Below, piece by piece: positions 5,665 through 12,354 of a DNA stretch of 21,015 nucleotides (the stretch's first letter is position 1; each line of letters begins with the position of its first letter). Position numbers and translations under genes: made by a program. Source of the DNA: a virus; the IMG/VR virus record IMGVR_UViG_3300046011_005389, positions 1 through 21,015 of that record; one strand, written 5' to 3'. The notes below the pieces were generated by a model. That model ran no database searches, was not told where the DNA came from, and was given only the letters and a program-made list of their open reading frames with translations.

Positions 5665-6756
5665 ATGAAAAGAGAAGAAATACAAGAAGAAGCTTTGAAA
5701 GCAACACTTGGTTTAGCAAGATGTGGATTAGGACTTGCAACAGGAGTTGGTAAAACTCTTGTTGGACTTCTTCACATAGAGAGAAATTATTCTCCACTAA
5801 TTAATATTTTAGTTGTGGCTCCTAAGGTATCAATATTTGGTTCTTGGCGGTATGAAGCACAGAAGTTTGGAAAAGAGAAGTTACTTGACAATGTTGTATT
5901 TACAACTTATCTAAGTTTAAGTAAACATGATCCTAGAGAATATGATATTGTCTATTTAGATGAGTGTCATAGTTTATTGGATAGTCATAGACCTTTTCTT
6001 GAAAACTTCCAGGGTAAAATCTTAGGACTAACCGGTACTCCACCTAAGTATAAGAGCTCAGAGAAAGGTAGAATGGTTTCTGAGTTTTGTCCTATTGTTT
6101 ATACATTCATTACTGATGAAGCTGTAGAGAATAAAATACTTAATGATTATCAGATTATAGTGCATGAGCTCCAGTTAGATACAAGAAAGAATTATTCTGT
6201 ATCTACAAAGTCAGGAACTTTTATGTCTTCTGAGAAACAGAACTATGGCTATTGGTGTAATAGAATAGACAATGGTCAAGGTCCTGCACATATTACTAGA
6301 GTGATGAGAATGAAAGCAATGCAAGAGTATCCGAGTAAAGTTCAGTATGCAAAAGCACTTATGGAAAGCATTAAAACTAAATGCATCATATTTGCAAATA
6401 CCCAAGATCAATCGGACTCTATATGCTCTCATAGTTACCATAGTAATAATCCACAATCTGAAAGTAATCTTACAGCATTTAAAGATGGTAGTATTCAGCG
6501 GTTATCTTGTGTGCTCCAGCTTAATGAAGGTGTAAACATACCAAATCTAAAACAGGGTATTATCTTACATGCCTATGGTAATGAAAGAAAAGCCAGTCAA
6601 AGAATTGGTAGATTACTACGGTTAAATCCAGATGATAAAGCTATTGTCCATATCTTATGTTATATGGATACAGTAGATGAGAAATGGGTTAAGGAAGCTC
6701 TAGAAGGATTTGACCAAAGTAAAATCATGTGGAAAAATTTCAATGTCACATTATAA
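5665..6756 (+). CDS. Superfamily 2 DNA/RNA helicase
   Basis: The 363-residue protein has the SF2 motifs in order: Walker A ATGVGKT (25-31), an Ia-like VAPK (51-54), Walker B DECH (99-102), motif III TGTP (123-126), a motif V-like LNEGVNIP (286-293) and motif VI QRIGRLLR (312-319). This is the complete minimal two-RecA-domain core, without large accessory domains, comparable in size to UvsW-type phage helicases. It is expected to couple ATP hydrolysis to translocation on or remodelling of DNA during replication or recombination. The ATG at 5665 lies one base after the previous stop; an earlier TTG at 5629 would sit inside the upstream gene. The partner strand and polarity cannot be read from the sequence. 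Confidence 0.9.
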   Translation: MKREEIQEEALKATLGLARCGLGLATGVGKTLVGLLHIERNYSPLINILVVAPKVSIFGSWRYEAQKFGKEKLLDNVVFTTYLSLSKHDPREYDIVYLDECHSLLDSHRPFLENFQGKILGLTGTPPKYKSSEKGRMVSEFCPIVYTFITDEAVENKILNDYQIIVHELQLDTRKNYSVSTKSGTFMSSEKQNYGYWCNRIDNGQGPAHITRVMRMKAMQEYPSKVQYAKALMESIKTKCIIFANTQDQSDSICSHSYHSNNPQSESNLTAFKDGSIQRLSCVLQLNEGVNIPNLKQGIILHAYGNERKASQRIGRLLRLNPDDKAIVHILCYMDTVDEKWVKEALEGFDQSKIMWKNFNVTL

Positions 6757-6773
6757 TTTATTATCTTAATGGT

Positions 6774-7028
6774 ATGGAAGAGCACAAAACACACAGAGTA
6801 GTTATTTACAATGATGATATAAATTCTTATCAGTATATCATGGCTAGCTTGATTAGGTTCTGTAAACATGAGCCTATTCAAGCTGAGCAATGTGCGGTTA
6901 TAGCACACAATAAAGGAAAATGTCCAGTTAAATCAGGAGATTTCTTGGAAATGTTTGAATTAAAGAATAAATTTGATGATCTAGACATTAAATCAGAAAT
7001 TGAAGAATATGCAGGTGATTTGCATTGA
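6774..7028 (+). CDS. clpS: ClpS-like protease adaptor
   Basis: The 84-residue product matches ClpS along its length: strand RVVIYNDD (8-15), helix, then QAEQC (36-40) and AHNKGKC (44-50) with the His that, in ClpS, helps bind the N-terminal amine of N-degron substrates (H45), and a C-terminal strand/helix. The N-D-D triad is intact. At the gatekeeper position (Met in E. coli) there is Tyr (Y19). The QAEQC ... HxxGKCxVK wording is that of Bacteroidota ClpS, so the gene was probably taken from such a host. ClpS feeds N-degron proteins to ClpAP; a phage copy could redirect host proteolysis. The ATG at 6774 gives a normal length. A GTG at 6729 would overlap the helicase gene. Confidence 0.8.
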   Translation: MEEHKTHRVVIYNDDINSYQYIMASLIRFCKHEPIQAEQCAVIAHNKGKCPVKSGDFLEMFELKNKFDDLDIKSEIEEYAGDLH

Positions 7029-7275
7029 TAGCCGTAATAAACCTAAAAGAATATCACCATATGAATGGTTAGAAGAAGGTAAGGTATATACTGTAGTTGA
7101 AGTAGCCAGAATGAGTCTACAACAAAATAGATATGGTTATAGATTAAAAGAAGTACAACTATCAGAACAATCATTTCCTTATGAGTATTACAGTGCGGAT
7201 AGATTTGCACCTTATGTTACTTTAGAAGAAATAGAAGCAGAACATTTTCAAGAAGCAGATTTAGAATTAATTTAA
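7009..7275 (+). CDS. Small conserved-looking protein downstream of clpS, 88 aa
   Basis: The protein begins with a strand (VICID), then a basic loop, then W-L-E-E-G-K-V-Y-T-V, a pattern often seen in small beta-barrel or SH3-like proteins, and ends in an acidic helix with a conserved-looking FPYEYYSADRF segment. I recall similar short proteins in Bacteroidota phages and prophages, but with no known role. The ATG at 7009 lies inside the end of clpS (20-base overlap), which implies coupled translation and perhaps a joint function. Confidence 0.65.
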   Translation: MQVICIDSRNKPKRISPYEWLEEGKVYTVVEVARMSLQQNRYGYRLKEVQLSEQSFPYEYYSADRFAPYVTLEEIEAEHFQEADLELI

Positions 7276-7286
7276 AATTTATTATT

Positions 7287-7469
7287 ATGAAAGAGGATAA
7301 TGGACTAGCTGTCTTTACAGTATTAGTATGGGCATACATACTTACAGCACATATATTTATGCTGTATTTTTGGTATCAGTGGTCTCAAACACATGGATTT
7401 TTAAGTACACTTATTATTGGACCTATTATATCTGAGATAAAAGGATTATTGTTCCCATTTTTTATGTAG
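7287..7469 (+). CDS. Small membrane protein, 60 aa
   Basis: Two hydrophobic segments (about residues 8-30 and 37-59) separated by a short Trp/Ser/His-rich loop predict a two-pass inner-membrane protein. It has a few charges at the start only. It is the first of four membrane or exported small proteins in 2 kb. The leader before the ATG is pure A/T (ATTTATTATT). No family is recognised. Confidence 0.65.
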   Translation: MKEDNGLAVFTVLVWAYILTAHIFMLYFWYQWSQTHGFLSTLIIGPIISEIKGLLFPFFM

Positions 7470-7472
7470 CTT

Positions 7473-7922
7473 ATGGATTATACTTATGAAGATGTGTTGG
7501 TGCAATGTGAGTTAGTTAAAGATCTTCTTAAGGAAGGTAAGAACAGAAGAAGTATGGATAGAAGAAACTATCTAATTGCACTTATGTATTACAAGTTTAA
7601 TAAAACAGAATTTGTTATAGGAAAAGTATTTGATATGAAGAGAGAAACAGTGACTTCTGCAAAGTTTCACCCATATCAATTACTTGAATATAGTGACATT
7701 AGTTTTATTGCAAATGTAAATGATCTTATGATTGCATTTCCATATGAGTTTCCTAATCATAAAGCAGGACAAGCTGATAAAAAATATACAGCTGTTATAA
7801 CTCACTTTGATAAAGATGCTAGAAAGAAAATCAAAAAGTATATGGAATTTAAGGAGATATCAAGAATTGATATGGCAGTAAAAGAATTAACACTAAAAGC
7901 CTTGAAATTATGGGAAGGATGA
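7473..7922 (+). CDS. Unrecognised protein with possible DnaA-like helix-turn-helix, 149 aa
   Basis: Residues about 29-66 read as a helix-turn-helix with spacing like that of DnaA domain IV (helix, then E-x-x-I-G-x-x-F, then R-x-x-V-x-x-A), though the DNA-contact DHTT signature of DnaA is replaced. The rest is helical and Lys-rich at the C-terminus. A DNA-binding regulator or replication accessory role is possible but unproven. It starts three bases after the previous stop and overlaps the next ATG (ATGA). Confidence 0.65.
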   Translation: MDYTYEDVLVQCELVKDLLKEGKNRRSMDRRNYLIALMYYKFNKTEFVIGKVFDMKRETVTSAKFHPYQLLEYSDISFIANVNDLMIAFPYEFPNHKAGQADKKYTAVITHFDKDARKKIKKYMEFKEISRIDMAVKELTLKALKLWEG

Positions 7923-8170
7923 AAGAATTTTGTATAGATTTAATTAATGCCAATGGAGGTATACCAGATGGCATTACTATAGCTGATGTAGCTAGAATGA
8001 AAGAATTAGACATGTATAACTGGGAAGAGTATGAAAGACAACAAGAGAAAGCTAGAATACAGCATCTTGAATCAGAAAATTCAAGAAAGATTACAGAGGT
8101 GGTTAAAGCTAAAAAAGCCGGAGGAGATATCTCAGCCGCGGAAGAGGGACAAGAACCAGAAATCTATTAA
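7919..8170 (+). CDS. Unrecognised small protein, 83 aa
   Basis: A short N-terminal unit (about residues 1-40, with NGG-I-P-x-G-I-T and a Met/Trp-rich segment) is followed by a long charged helix rich in Glu, Arg, Gln and Lys, then an Ala/Gly/Glu tail. It is probably a helical adaptor; no family is recognised. The start is either the ATGA at 7919, as chosen, or the ATG at 7910 (86 aa). The GC-richer 3' end (about 8116-8145) differs slightly from its surroundings. Confidence 0.6.
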   Translation: MKEFCIDLINANGGIPDGITIADVARMKELDMYNWEEYERQQEKARIQHLESENSRKITEVVKAKKAGGDISAAEEGQEPEIY

Positions 8171-8172
8171 CA

Positions 8173-8397
8173 ATGAAGAAGGAGACTAGAACTTGGCTAC
8201 TATGGTATATGGTAGTTTTACACTTACTTGCTGTTATAGGTAGTACAGGTATTGCTGTGTATATACAGCATTTTCATCCTGGAATTTGGAATTGGTTTTT
8301 GCTAATAGGTTTAGCATTGTTAAACTATGTGCTTTTTAAGAACATGTTTAACACAGTAAATAAAATTATTAATATTAAAAAAAGAAAACAATTATGA
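8173..8397 (+). CDS. Small two-pass membrane protein, 74 aa
   Basis: Two hydrophobic segments, residues about 8-31 and 38-59, are joined by a His/Trp/Gly loop and followed by a very basic C-terminal tail (KKRKQL). By the positive-inside rule both ends should face the cytoplasm. The stop overlaps the next ATG (ATGA) of the exported protein, so the two are translationally coupled and may act together at the envelope. No family is recognised. Confidence 0.7.
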   Translation: MKKETRTWLLWYMVVLHLLAVIGSTGIAVYIQHFHPGIWNWFLLIGLALLNYVLFKNMFNTVNKIINIKKRKQL

Positions 8398-8807
8398 AAA
8401 AGTTATTATTATTATTGTTGTTGTCAGCAGGTGCAGCACATTCACAAATTGTAGTTGATGAGCCAACTAAAGATAGTGTCATATATTCATTCCCATTAAC
8501 AGTATTGAAATTAGTACACTTTTATGGGGAAACTAATCACTATACTTTCTTTTATAAAAACACCAAGTATCAGTATGTTACTGATATTGATTACATTTCT
8601 TTTGATAACAAAGAAGAAGTTATTCAATTCTTTAATTTACTATTAAAAGTATATGAGTCTGGAGAGTTTACAAGTTTTACACTTGATGAAAAGAGATATC
8701 ATATAGCAAAAAGAATAGGTCAATTAGCAGTGTATGATTCTGATGATTTAAGTGAGTTTTTGATCACTAAGAAAATTATAACCAAAATACTAGAAGCACT
8801 GCAGTAA
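8394..8807 (+). CDS. Exported periplasmic phage protein, 137 aa
   Basis: A textbook signal peptide (MKK, then a Leu run, then Ala-His-Ser before Gln) spans residues 1-17, with cleavage likely before Q18 and no lipobox Cys. The mature part (about 120 aa) is rich in Tyr/Phe and beta strands up to residue 80, then helical and charged. I recall Bacteroidota phage proteins of this general form without known function. Exported early proteins in phages often change the envelope (superinfection exclusion, adsorption block); that role here is an inference. The gene overlaps its predecessor at ATGA. Confidence 0.7.
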   Translation: MKKLLLLLLLSAGAAHSQIVVDEPTKDSVIYSFPLTVLKLVHFYGETNHYTFFYKNTKYQYVTDIDYISFDNKEEVIQFFNLLLKVYESGEFTSFTLDEKRYHIAKRIGQLAVYDSDDLSEFLITKKIITKILEALQ

Positions 8808-9002
8808 TTGAAACATTTCATTAAATATCTTATAGTTTGGATAAGCCAAAACTTAGCCATACCTTTTTGGACAGTAGGTCACATACATTTGTTGAGTACT
8901 GTCTATGAAGATATTATTGAGATTATAGCTTCCTGCGGTATGAACTTAATAGTTGCCGCAGGATTTTTTATTGATTACTGGGACCAAAGAAAAAACAAGT
9001 AA
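8808..9002 (+). CDS. Small membrane protein with TTG start, 64 aa
   Basis: The only usable start is TTG at 8808, directly after the previous stop. The first in-frame ATG would remove most of the protein. Two hydrophobic stretches (about residues 5-28 and 34-56) predict a two-pass membrane protein ending in a charged tail (DQRKNK). The TTG start predicts weak expression. It completes the run of envelope-directed small genes. Confidence 0.5.
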   Translation: MKHFIKYLIVWISQNLAIPFWTVGHIHLLSTVYEDIIEIIASCGMNLIVAAGFFIDYWDQRKNK

Positions 9003-9003
9003 T

Positions 9004-9225
9004 ATGAAAGTAACAATTGAATTTTCTGATGAAGATGCAGCAGAAGATGCTAGAGTAGCCTTAGATGGTTGGAAATGGAAACACGCTATGTGGGAATTAG
9101 ATCAGCACTTAAGAAATGAACTTAAGTATAATGAAAAACTTCCTTCTGCAGTAGATGAAGCTTATGAATCATTAAGAAATAAGATCCGGGAGATTTTATC
9201 TGATAATAACCTAACAATGGAATAG
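9004..9225 (+). CDS. Conserved small phage protein, 73 aa
   Basis: The pattern 'ALDGWKWKHAMWELDQHLRNELKYN...AYESLRNKIREIL' matches a widespread short phage protein family with 'ALxGxxxxxAxWDLDxxLRxxxKY' that I know only as hypothetical. It is helical after an N-terminal strand. The ATG at 9004 lies one base after the previous stop; an earlier frame-open stretch back to 8953 lies inside the upstream gene. Its role is unknown despite broad occurrence. It stands one base upstream of the radical SAM gene. Confidence 0.75.
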   Translation: MKVTIEFSDEDAAEDARVALDGWKWKHAMWELDQHLRNELKYNEKLPSAVDEAYESLRNKIREILSDNNLTME

Positions 9226-9226
9226 T

Positions 9227-10093
9227 ATGCTAGTAGAAAAAGTTACTAGGAAGTCTATGGTTATTAGACCTTCCGGAAGAAGTACTGACTTTATTTCACC
9301 AAGTTTTGGACATGGTTGTCTTTATAACTGTAGTTACTGCTACATGAAAAGACACAAACCGGAAGGACTTTCTGTAGCTACTAATACTATGGATATCCTG
9401 ACAGAGATCAATTCACATGTGTGGTTTGCTGATGTTGACAAACCAAATCAGACCGGAGACTTTATTACTTATGACATCTCATGCAATGAAGACTTTGCTC
9501 TACATGCTAAGTATCATGAATGGGAAACTATCTTCAAGTTTTTTAGAGATCATCCACTTGCTATGGGTTCATTTGCTACTAAGTATGTAAATAAAGACTT
9601 TTTAAATTTTAACCCAGAAGGTAAGATTAGAGTAAGATTTAGTCTTATGCCTGAAAGATGGAGAAAAGTTCTTGAACCAAATACAAGTTCTATTCATGAT
9701 AGATTACGTGTAGTGCATTTATTTTTAAAAGCTGGATATGAAGTTCATTTAAATTTTAGTCCTGTAATAGTTCATGACAACTGGCTTGCTGAATATGAGT
9801 TTTTATTTGATATAATCAACAGACATTCTGCTTTAAATAAATGGAATATTAATGCAGTTAAAGCTGAAGTAATATTCTTAACTCACAATGAAGAAAAACA
9901 CAAGTATAATTTAGCTAATAAACTTCCGGGAGAAGAACTGTTATGGGTACCTAAAATACAGGAAGGAAAAGTATCACAGTATGGTGGAGAAAACATTAGG
10001 TATGAACATAATAGAAAAGCTGATTATATCAAACAGTTTGTTGAGTTGCATGATGAGATAATACCATTTAACACAATTAGATACATATTTTAA
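9227..10093 (+). CDS. Radical SAM protein, spore-photoproduct-lyase family
   Basis: The 288-residue protein carries C31-xxx-C35-xx-C38 in a GCLYNCSYCYM setting, the radical SAM [4Fe-4S] signature in the form used by SplB-like proteins. The preceding 'SPSFGHGC' and the later 'ATKYVN' and 'RVRFSLMP' segments also fit that family. SplB uses SAM to generate a radical that repairs the thymine spore photoproduct. A phage that does not sporulate may use the protein to repair or modify its DNA, or the family label may cover another reaction. The length is somewhat short for the family. It follows the previous gene by one base. Confidence 0.8.
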   Translation: MLVEKVTRKSMVIRPSGRSTDFISPSFGHGCLYNCSYCYMKRHKPEGLSVATNTMDILTEINSHVWFADVDKPNQTGDFITYDISCNEDFALHAKYHEWETIFKFFRDHPLAMGSFATKYVNKDFLNFNPEGKIRVRFSLMPERWRKVLEPNTSSIHDRLRVVHLFLKAGYEVHLNFSPVIVHDNWLAEYEFLFDIINRHSALNKWNINAVKAEVIFLTHNEEKHKYNLANKLPGEELLWVPKIQEGKVSQYGGENIRYEHNRKADYIKQFVELHDEIIPFNTIRYIF

Positions 10094-10110
10094 ACTTAAA
10101 TCAAAGTAAA

Positions 10111-10344
10111 ATGAAAACATATAAAGGAAGTATAGAAACAAAGTTCTTTTGGTTAGTACCATTTGTAATTGGTGTAAGTAAAAGTACTGTAGATAATAAA
10201 GCAAGTGTATATGCTCTGCATATTACTCCATTTTTAGAAATTGGGTTTAATTGGAAGAATATGTCTAATCTTAAAAATATAGGTCATGATCCTTTGATGA
10301 TGAATACAGATGATCCATTAAACTCTATTATTGATCATTTTTAG
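10111..10344 (+). CDS. Unrecognised small protein, 77 aa
   Basis: A mildly hydrophobic middle (residues 12-24 and 35-46) is not long enough to be a sure membrane segment. The C-terminus is polar with two Met-Met/Asp stretches. No family is recognised. The A-rich 17-base leader (ending AAAGTAAAATG) is typical of Bacteroidota start regions. It ends two bases before the next ATG. Confidence 0.6.
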   Translation: MKTYKGSIETKFFWLVPFVIGVSKSTVDNKASVYALHITPFLEIGFNWKNMSNLKNIGHDPLMMNTDDPLNSIIDHF

Positions 10345-10346
10345 TT

Positions 10347-10616
10347 ATGACACTTAGAGATACAGAATTAATAGGTAAAGAGCTTGTGAAGTATGGGTTT
10401 TACAGAAACAGTAATAATCATCATAAGTATGTGTATAAAGATATTAACATTGAATTTGTATTACTTTATCACAATAACTGGTATGCAGATATAAAAATGT
10501 CTGTAATTGATAATGTTATTGTTTTTCTTAAAGGTCATGAAGCTGTATTTACTCCACAGTGGGTAATGGAAGAGTATGATAAATTAGTAGCAGTATTTAA
10601 ATTTGCAAAAACATGA
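10347..10616 (+). CDS. Unrecognised small protein, 89 aa
   Basis: The order is an N-terminal helix ending KYGFY, a Tyr/His-rich beta hairpin with a central Trp, then a C-terminal helix with Val/Phe/Lys. The next gene and the one at 11408 have a similar 'helix-GF-strands-helix' plan, so they may share a fold; the sequence match is weak. The stop overlaps the next ATG (ATGA). The function is unknown. Confidence 0.65.
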   Translation: MTLRDTELIGKELVKYGFYRNSNNHHKYVYKDINIEFVLLYHNNWYADIKMSVIDNVIVFLKGHEAVFTPQWVMEEYDKLVAVFKFAKT

Positions 10617-10900
10617 CAGCAGAAGAAGTTAAAAAAGTTAAGAGAACCTTAAAAAAGCATGGATTTAAGCAACACAAATTGTTAGAAGGATTTTATATAA
10701 AATTATATAATGAATGTCCTATAACTATAAGTTTTAGAGAACCTCTTTCTGATACATATTTTATGACAGTTGTGATGGAGCTTGATGATGATTATGATTT
10801 AGCTATAGATAGTATTTTAGATTATGATGAAACTAATCCTCAAAGATTTTTGGATATAGTTGATCATTTTAATGCAGCAATTAAATTTATAAATAGATAG
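10613..10900 (+). CDS. Unrecognised small acidic protein, 95 aa
   Basis: A basic N-terminal helix ends in KKHGF, followed by strands, a strongly acidic segment (about residues 62-73, mostly Asp) and a closing helix. The plan resembles its upstream neighbour, and the two genes are translationally coupled by ATGA. No catalytic motif is visible. Confidence 0.65.
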   Translation: MTAEEVKKVKRTLKKHGFKQHKLLEGFYIKLYNECPITISFREPLSDTYFMTVVMELDDDYDLAIDSILDYDETNPQRFLDIVDHFNAAIKFINR

Positions 10901-10902
10901 TT

Positions 10903-11001
10903 ATGAATACAATTTTAATAGTTACAGTGGTAGTATTAGTATCAGCAGGTCTTATAATATTTTCTTTAAGAGATGATGATGAAAATAATTGGGATCAATA
11001 A
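10903..11001 (+). CDS. Membrane microprotein, 32 aa
   Basis: An ATG two bases after the previous stop opens 32 codons: a hydrophobic helix of about 19 residues (Ile, Leu, Val, Ala) followed by an acidic tail (RDDDENNWDQ). Its TAA overlaps the ATG of the next gene (TAATG). Placement, spacing and a clean single-pass membrane plan suggest a real microprotein, and it fills an otherwise empty 100-base gap. Single-pass phage microproteins often inhibit host membrane processes; that is a guess here. Confidence 0.5.
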   Translation: MNTILIVTVVVLVSAGLIIFSLRDDDENNWDQ

Positions 11002-11411
11002 TGGGTAAAAGAGAAGATAAAGAGCTAAGCAAACTTTGTGTAGCTATTTGTTCTGATCATTATGAGTTGTTAAAGAATGTGGATACTAATATGAGTTATA
11101 CTTTTAACTTATATTCTTCCGGTCCATATCAGGGACAGTATAAAAAGTTTATGTTTTATGCTGAATTAAAGCTTAATAAATTCTTAGGGTTAATTACTGC
11201 TGAGGAAGTAGAAAATGTATATAATATGATGATATCAGAAGATAAGGATAACTTCTATATTGTAATGCAGATAGTCAAACACTATATGAAAGAAAGACAT
11301 GCTAAGTTTGGAGCTTTAATGGATTATAAAGGCTATGACTATGCCCGGCACAATTATTTACAGGAAATTCTGAATCCAGCAGATTTCTTAATTAAATTAG
11401 TAAATAAATGA
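11001..11411 (+). CDS. Unrecognised protein, 136 aa
   Basis: This is a soluble, mostly helical protein with many Tyr, Lys and Met. A Cys at residue 13 and one at 17 do not form a cluster. It has no recognisable domain. The chosen ATG at 11001 overlaps the preceding stop (TAATG); an earlier in-frame start at 10989 would lie within the microprotein gene. The gene overlaps its successor at ATGA. Confidence 0.7.
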   Translation: MGKREDKELSKLCVAICSDHYELLKNVDTNMSYTFNLYSSGPYQGQYKKFMFYAELKLNKFLGLITAEEVENVYNMMISEDKDNFYIVMQIVKHYMKERHAKFGALMDYKGYDYARHNYLQEILNPADFLIKLVNK

Positions 11412-11659
11412 CAGAAGAAGATTTAATAGATTTAGGATTTGATCAGGTGCATATAGCAGATGCTCAAAGTCAGAATGGATATGATTATTATTTTTATCAG
11501 AAAGAAATCTGTGACAATATAGTTTTATATAGCACAGATAGCATTGATGTAGAAGATAACAATTGGATAGTTAAATGTTGGGATATACCAGCAATTAGAA
11601 TAACCTCAAAAGATCATTTTATGCAATTTGTAGAAATGATTGATAATATAACTTGTTAG
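11408..11659 (+). CDS. Unrecognised small protein, 83 aa
   Basis: It begins with a short helix and LGFD, continues with Tyr-rich strands, a central Asn-Trp, and a C-terminal helix with Phe/Met/Ile. This plan ('EDLIDLGF...YYFYQ...NIVLYS...W...FVEMI') resembles a broad class of short phage hypothetical proteins and, weakly, the genes at 10347 and 10613. It overlaps its predecessor (ATGA) and precedes the next ATG by one base. Confidence 0.7.
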   Translation: MTEEDLIDLGFDQVHIADAQSQNGYDYYFYQKEICDNIVLYSTDSIDVEDNNWIVKCWDIPAIRITSKDHFMQFVEMIDNITC

Positions 11660-11660
11660 T

Positions 11661-12035
11661 ATGTTATCAGTTAAATTAGTTAAGAAAGATGGTAAGCTGA
11701 CATATCCTGATGAGAAGTCTAAGTTGGCTTATCAAATCTTTTTGGATAAGATTCCAGAAGGACAGAAAGTAGAAATGTATATTGGTCTAGCAGATGCTGA
11801 CCATAGTGTAGCACAATTGGCAAAAGTGCATGCCTGTATAAGAGAATTAGCCAAAGAATCTGGCTATACTTTTGAAGAAATGAAAGTGTTGATTAAAGAA
11901 AGATCAGGATTATGTTATGAAGCAGGAGAAGTTACAATATGTAAATCATTTGCCGAATGTAGTAAAGATGAATTAGCTTTAGCTATTGAAGCTTGTGTAG
12001 AAGTAGGAAAGATTTATAATATTAATCTTGCTTAG
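11661..12035 (+). CDS. Possible NinB-like recombination protein, 124 aa
   Basis: Strand-rich N-terminus, then a His-containing helix (QLAKVHACIRELAKESGY), a Lys-rich segment, the motif KSFAECSKDEL and a C-terminal helix ending EVGKIYNI. The last two features recall NinB/Orf proteins, phage recombination mediators that help load a strand-exchange protein onto SSB-coated DNA; lambda NinB is of similar length. The identification rests on pattern memory, not on a catalytic residue. The nearby SSB and Sak4-like ATPase make such a role sensible. Its 3' end overlaps the minus-strand gene tail to tail by 14 bases. Confidence 0.4.
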   Translation: MLSVKLVKKDGKLTYPDEKSKLAYQIFLDKIPEGQKVEMYIGLADADHSVAQLAKVHACIRELAKESGYTFEEMKVLIKERSGLCYEAGEVTICKSFAECSKDELALAIEACVEVGKIYNINLA

Positions 12036-12336
12036 GTTCTACATAACCTTCATCACCAGGTTGTAGAACTTCTTTTTCATCATAAAGAGATTTTTCCTTA
12101 GCCACTCTTTCAATTTCAGCAATTAGAAGTGTAGTAGTATAAAAAGCTCTTTCATAATGGCTAAGTTCAGAAAATTGTTTAGTTGTCATATTTCTTAAAG
12201 ATTCTTCTAATTTTGTAGAATCTTTTTCAGAAAGAAATAAATAGGCAGCTAATTCTTTAGCCATTAAATAAAAACCTTTATTTACTTTGATGTCAAATAT
12301 TGCATCATCTTTCATTTCTTTAATTGTGATTGCCAT
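12022..12336 (-). CDS. Lone minus-strand gene, unrecognised protein, 104 aa
   Basis: This is the only convincing gene on the minus strand. The product begins with a strand (MAITIKEM), has a long helical core with Tyr, Phe, Ala and Leu (about 22-85), and ends in a Glu/Asp/Pro tail (PGDEGYVEPKQD). I have a loose memory of crAss-like phage proteins, perhaps from the late structural region, with a similar 'YDEKEVLQPGDEGY' tail, but cannot name a function. The ATG at 12336 is preferred over a TTG at 12357. A Bacteroidota-type promoter box lies just upstream. Its stop overlaps the convergent + gene. In this setting it would be transcribed separately, possibly late. Confidence 0.75.
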   Translation of the reverse strand: MAITIKEMKDDAIFDIKVNKGFYLMAKELAAYLFLSEKDSTKLEESLRNMTTKQFSELSHYERAFYTTTLLIAEIERVAKEKSLYDEKEVLQPGDEGYVEPKQD

Positions 12337-12354
12337 GGTAGTTGATTTTTTTAA

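Noticed and set aside
6729-6773. GTG start extending ClpS by 15 residues
   Set aside because: It would lie inside the helicase gene; the ATG at 6774 gives normal ClpS N-terminal length.
8953-9003. N-terminal extension of the gene at 9004
   Set aside because: The extra residues come from inside the upstream membrane gene and do not match the family's start, which begins with the short strand at 9004.
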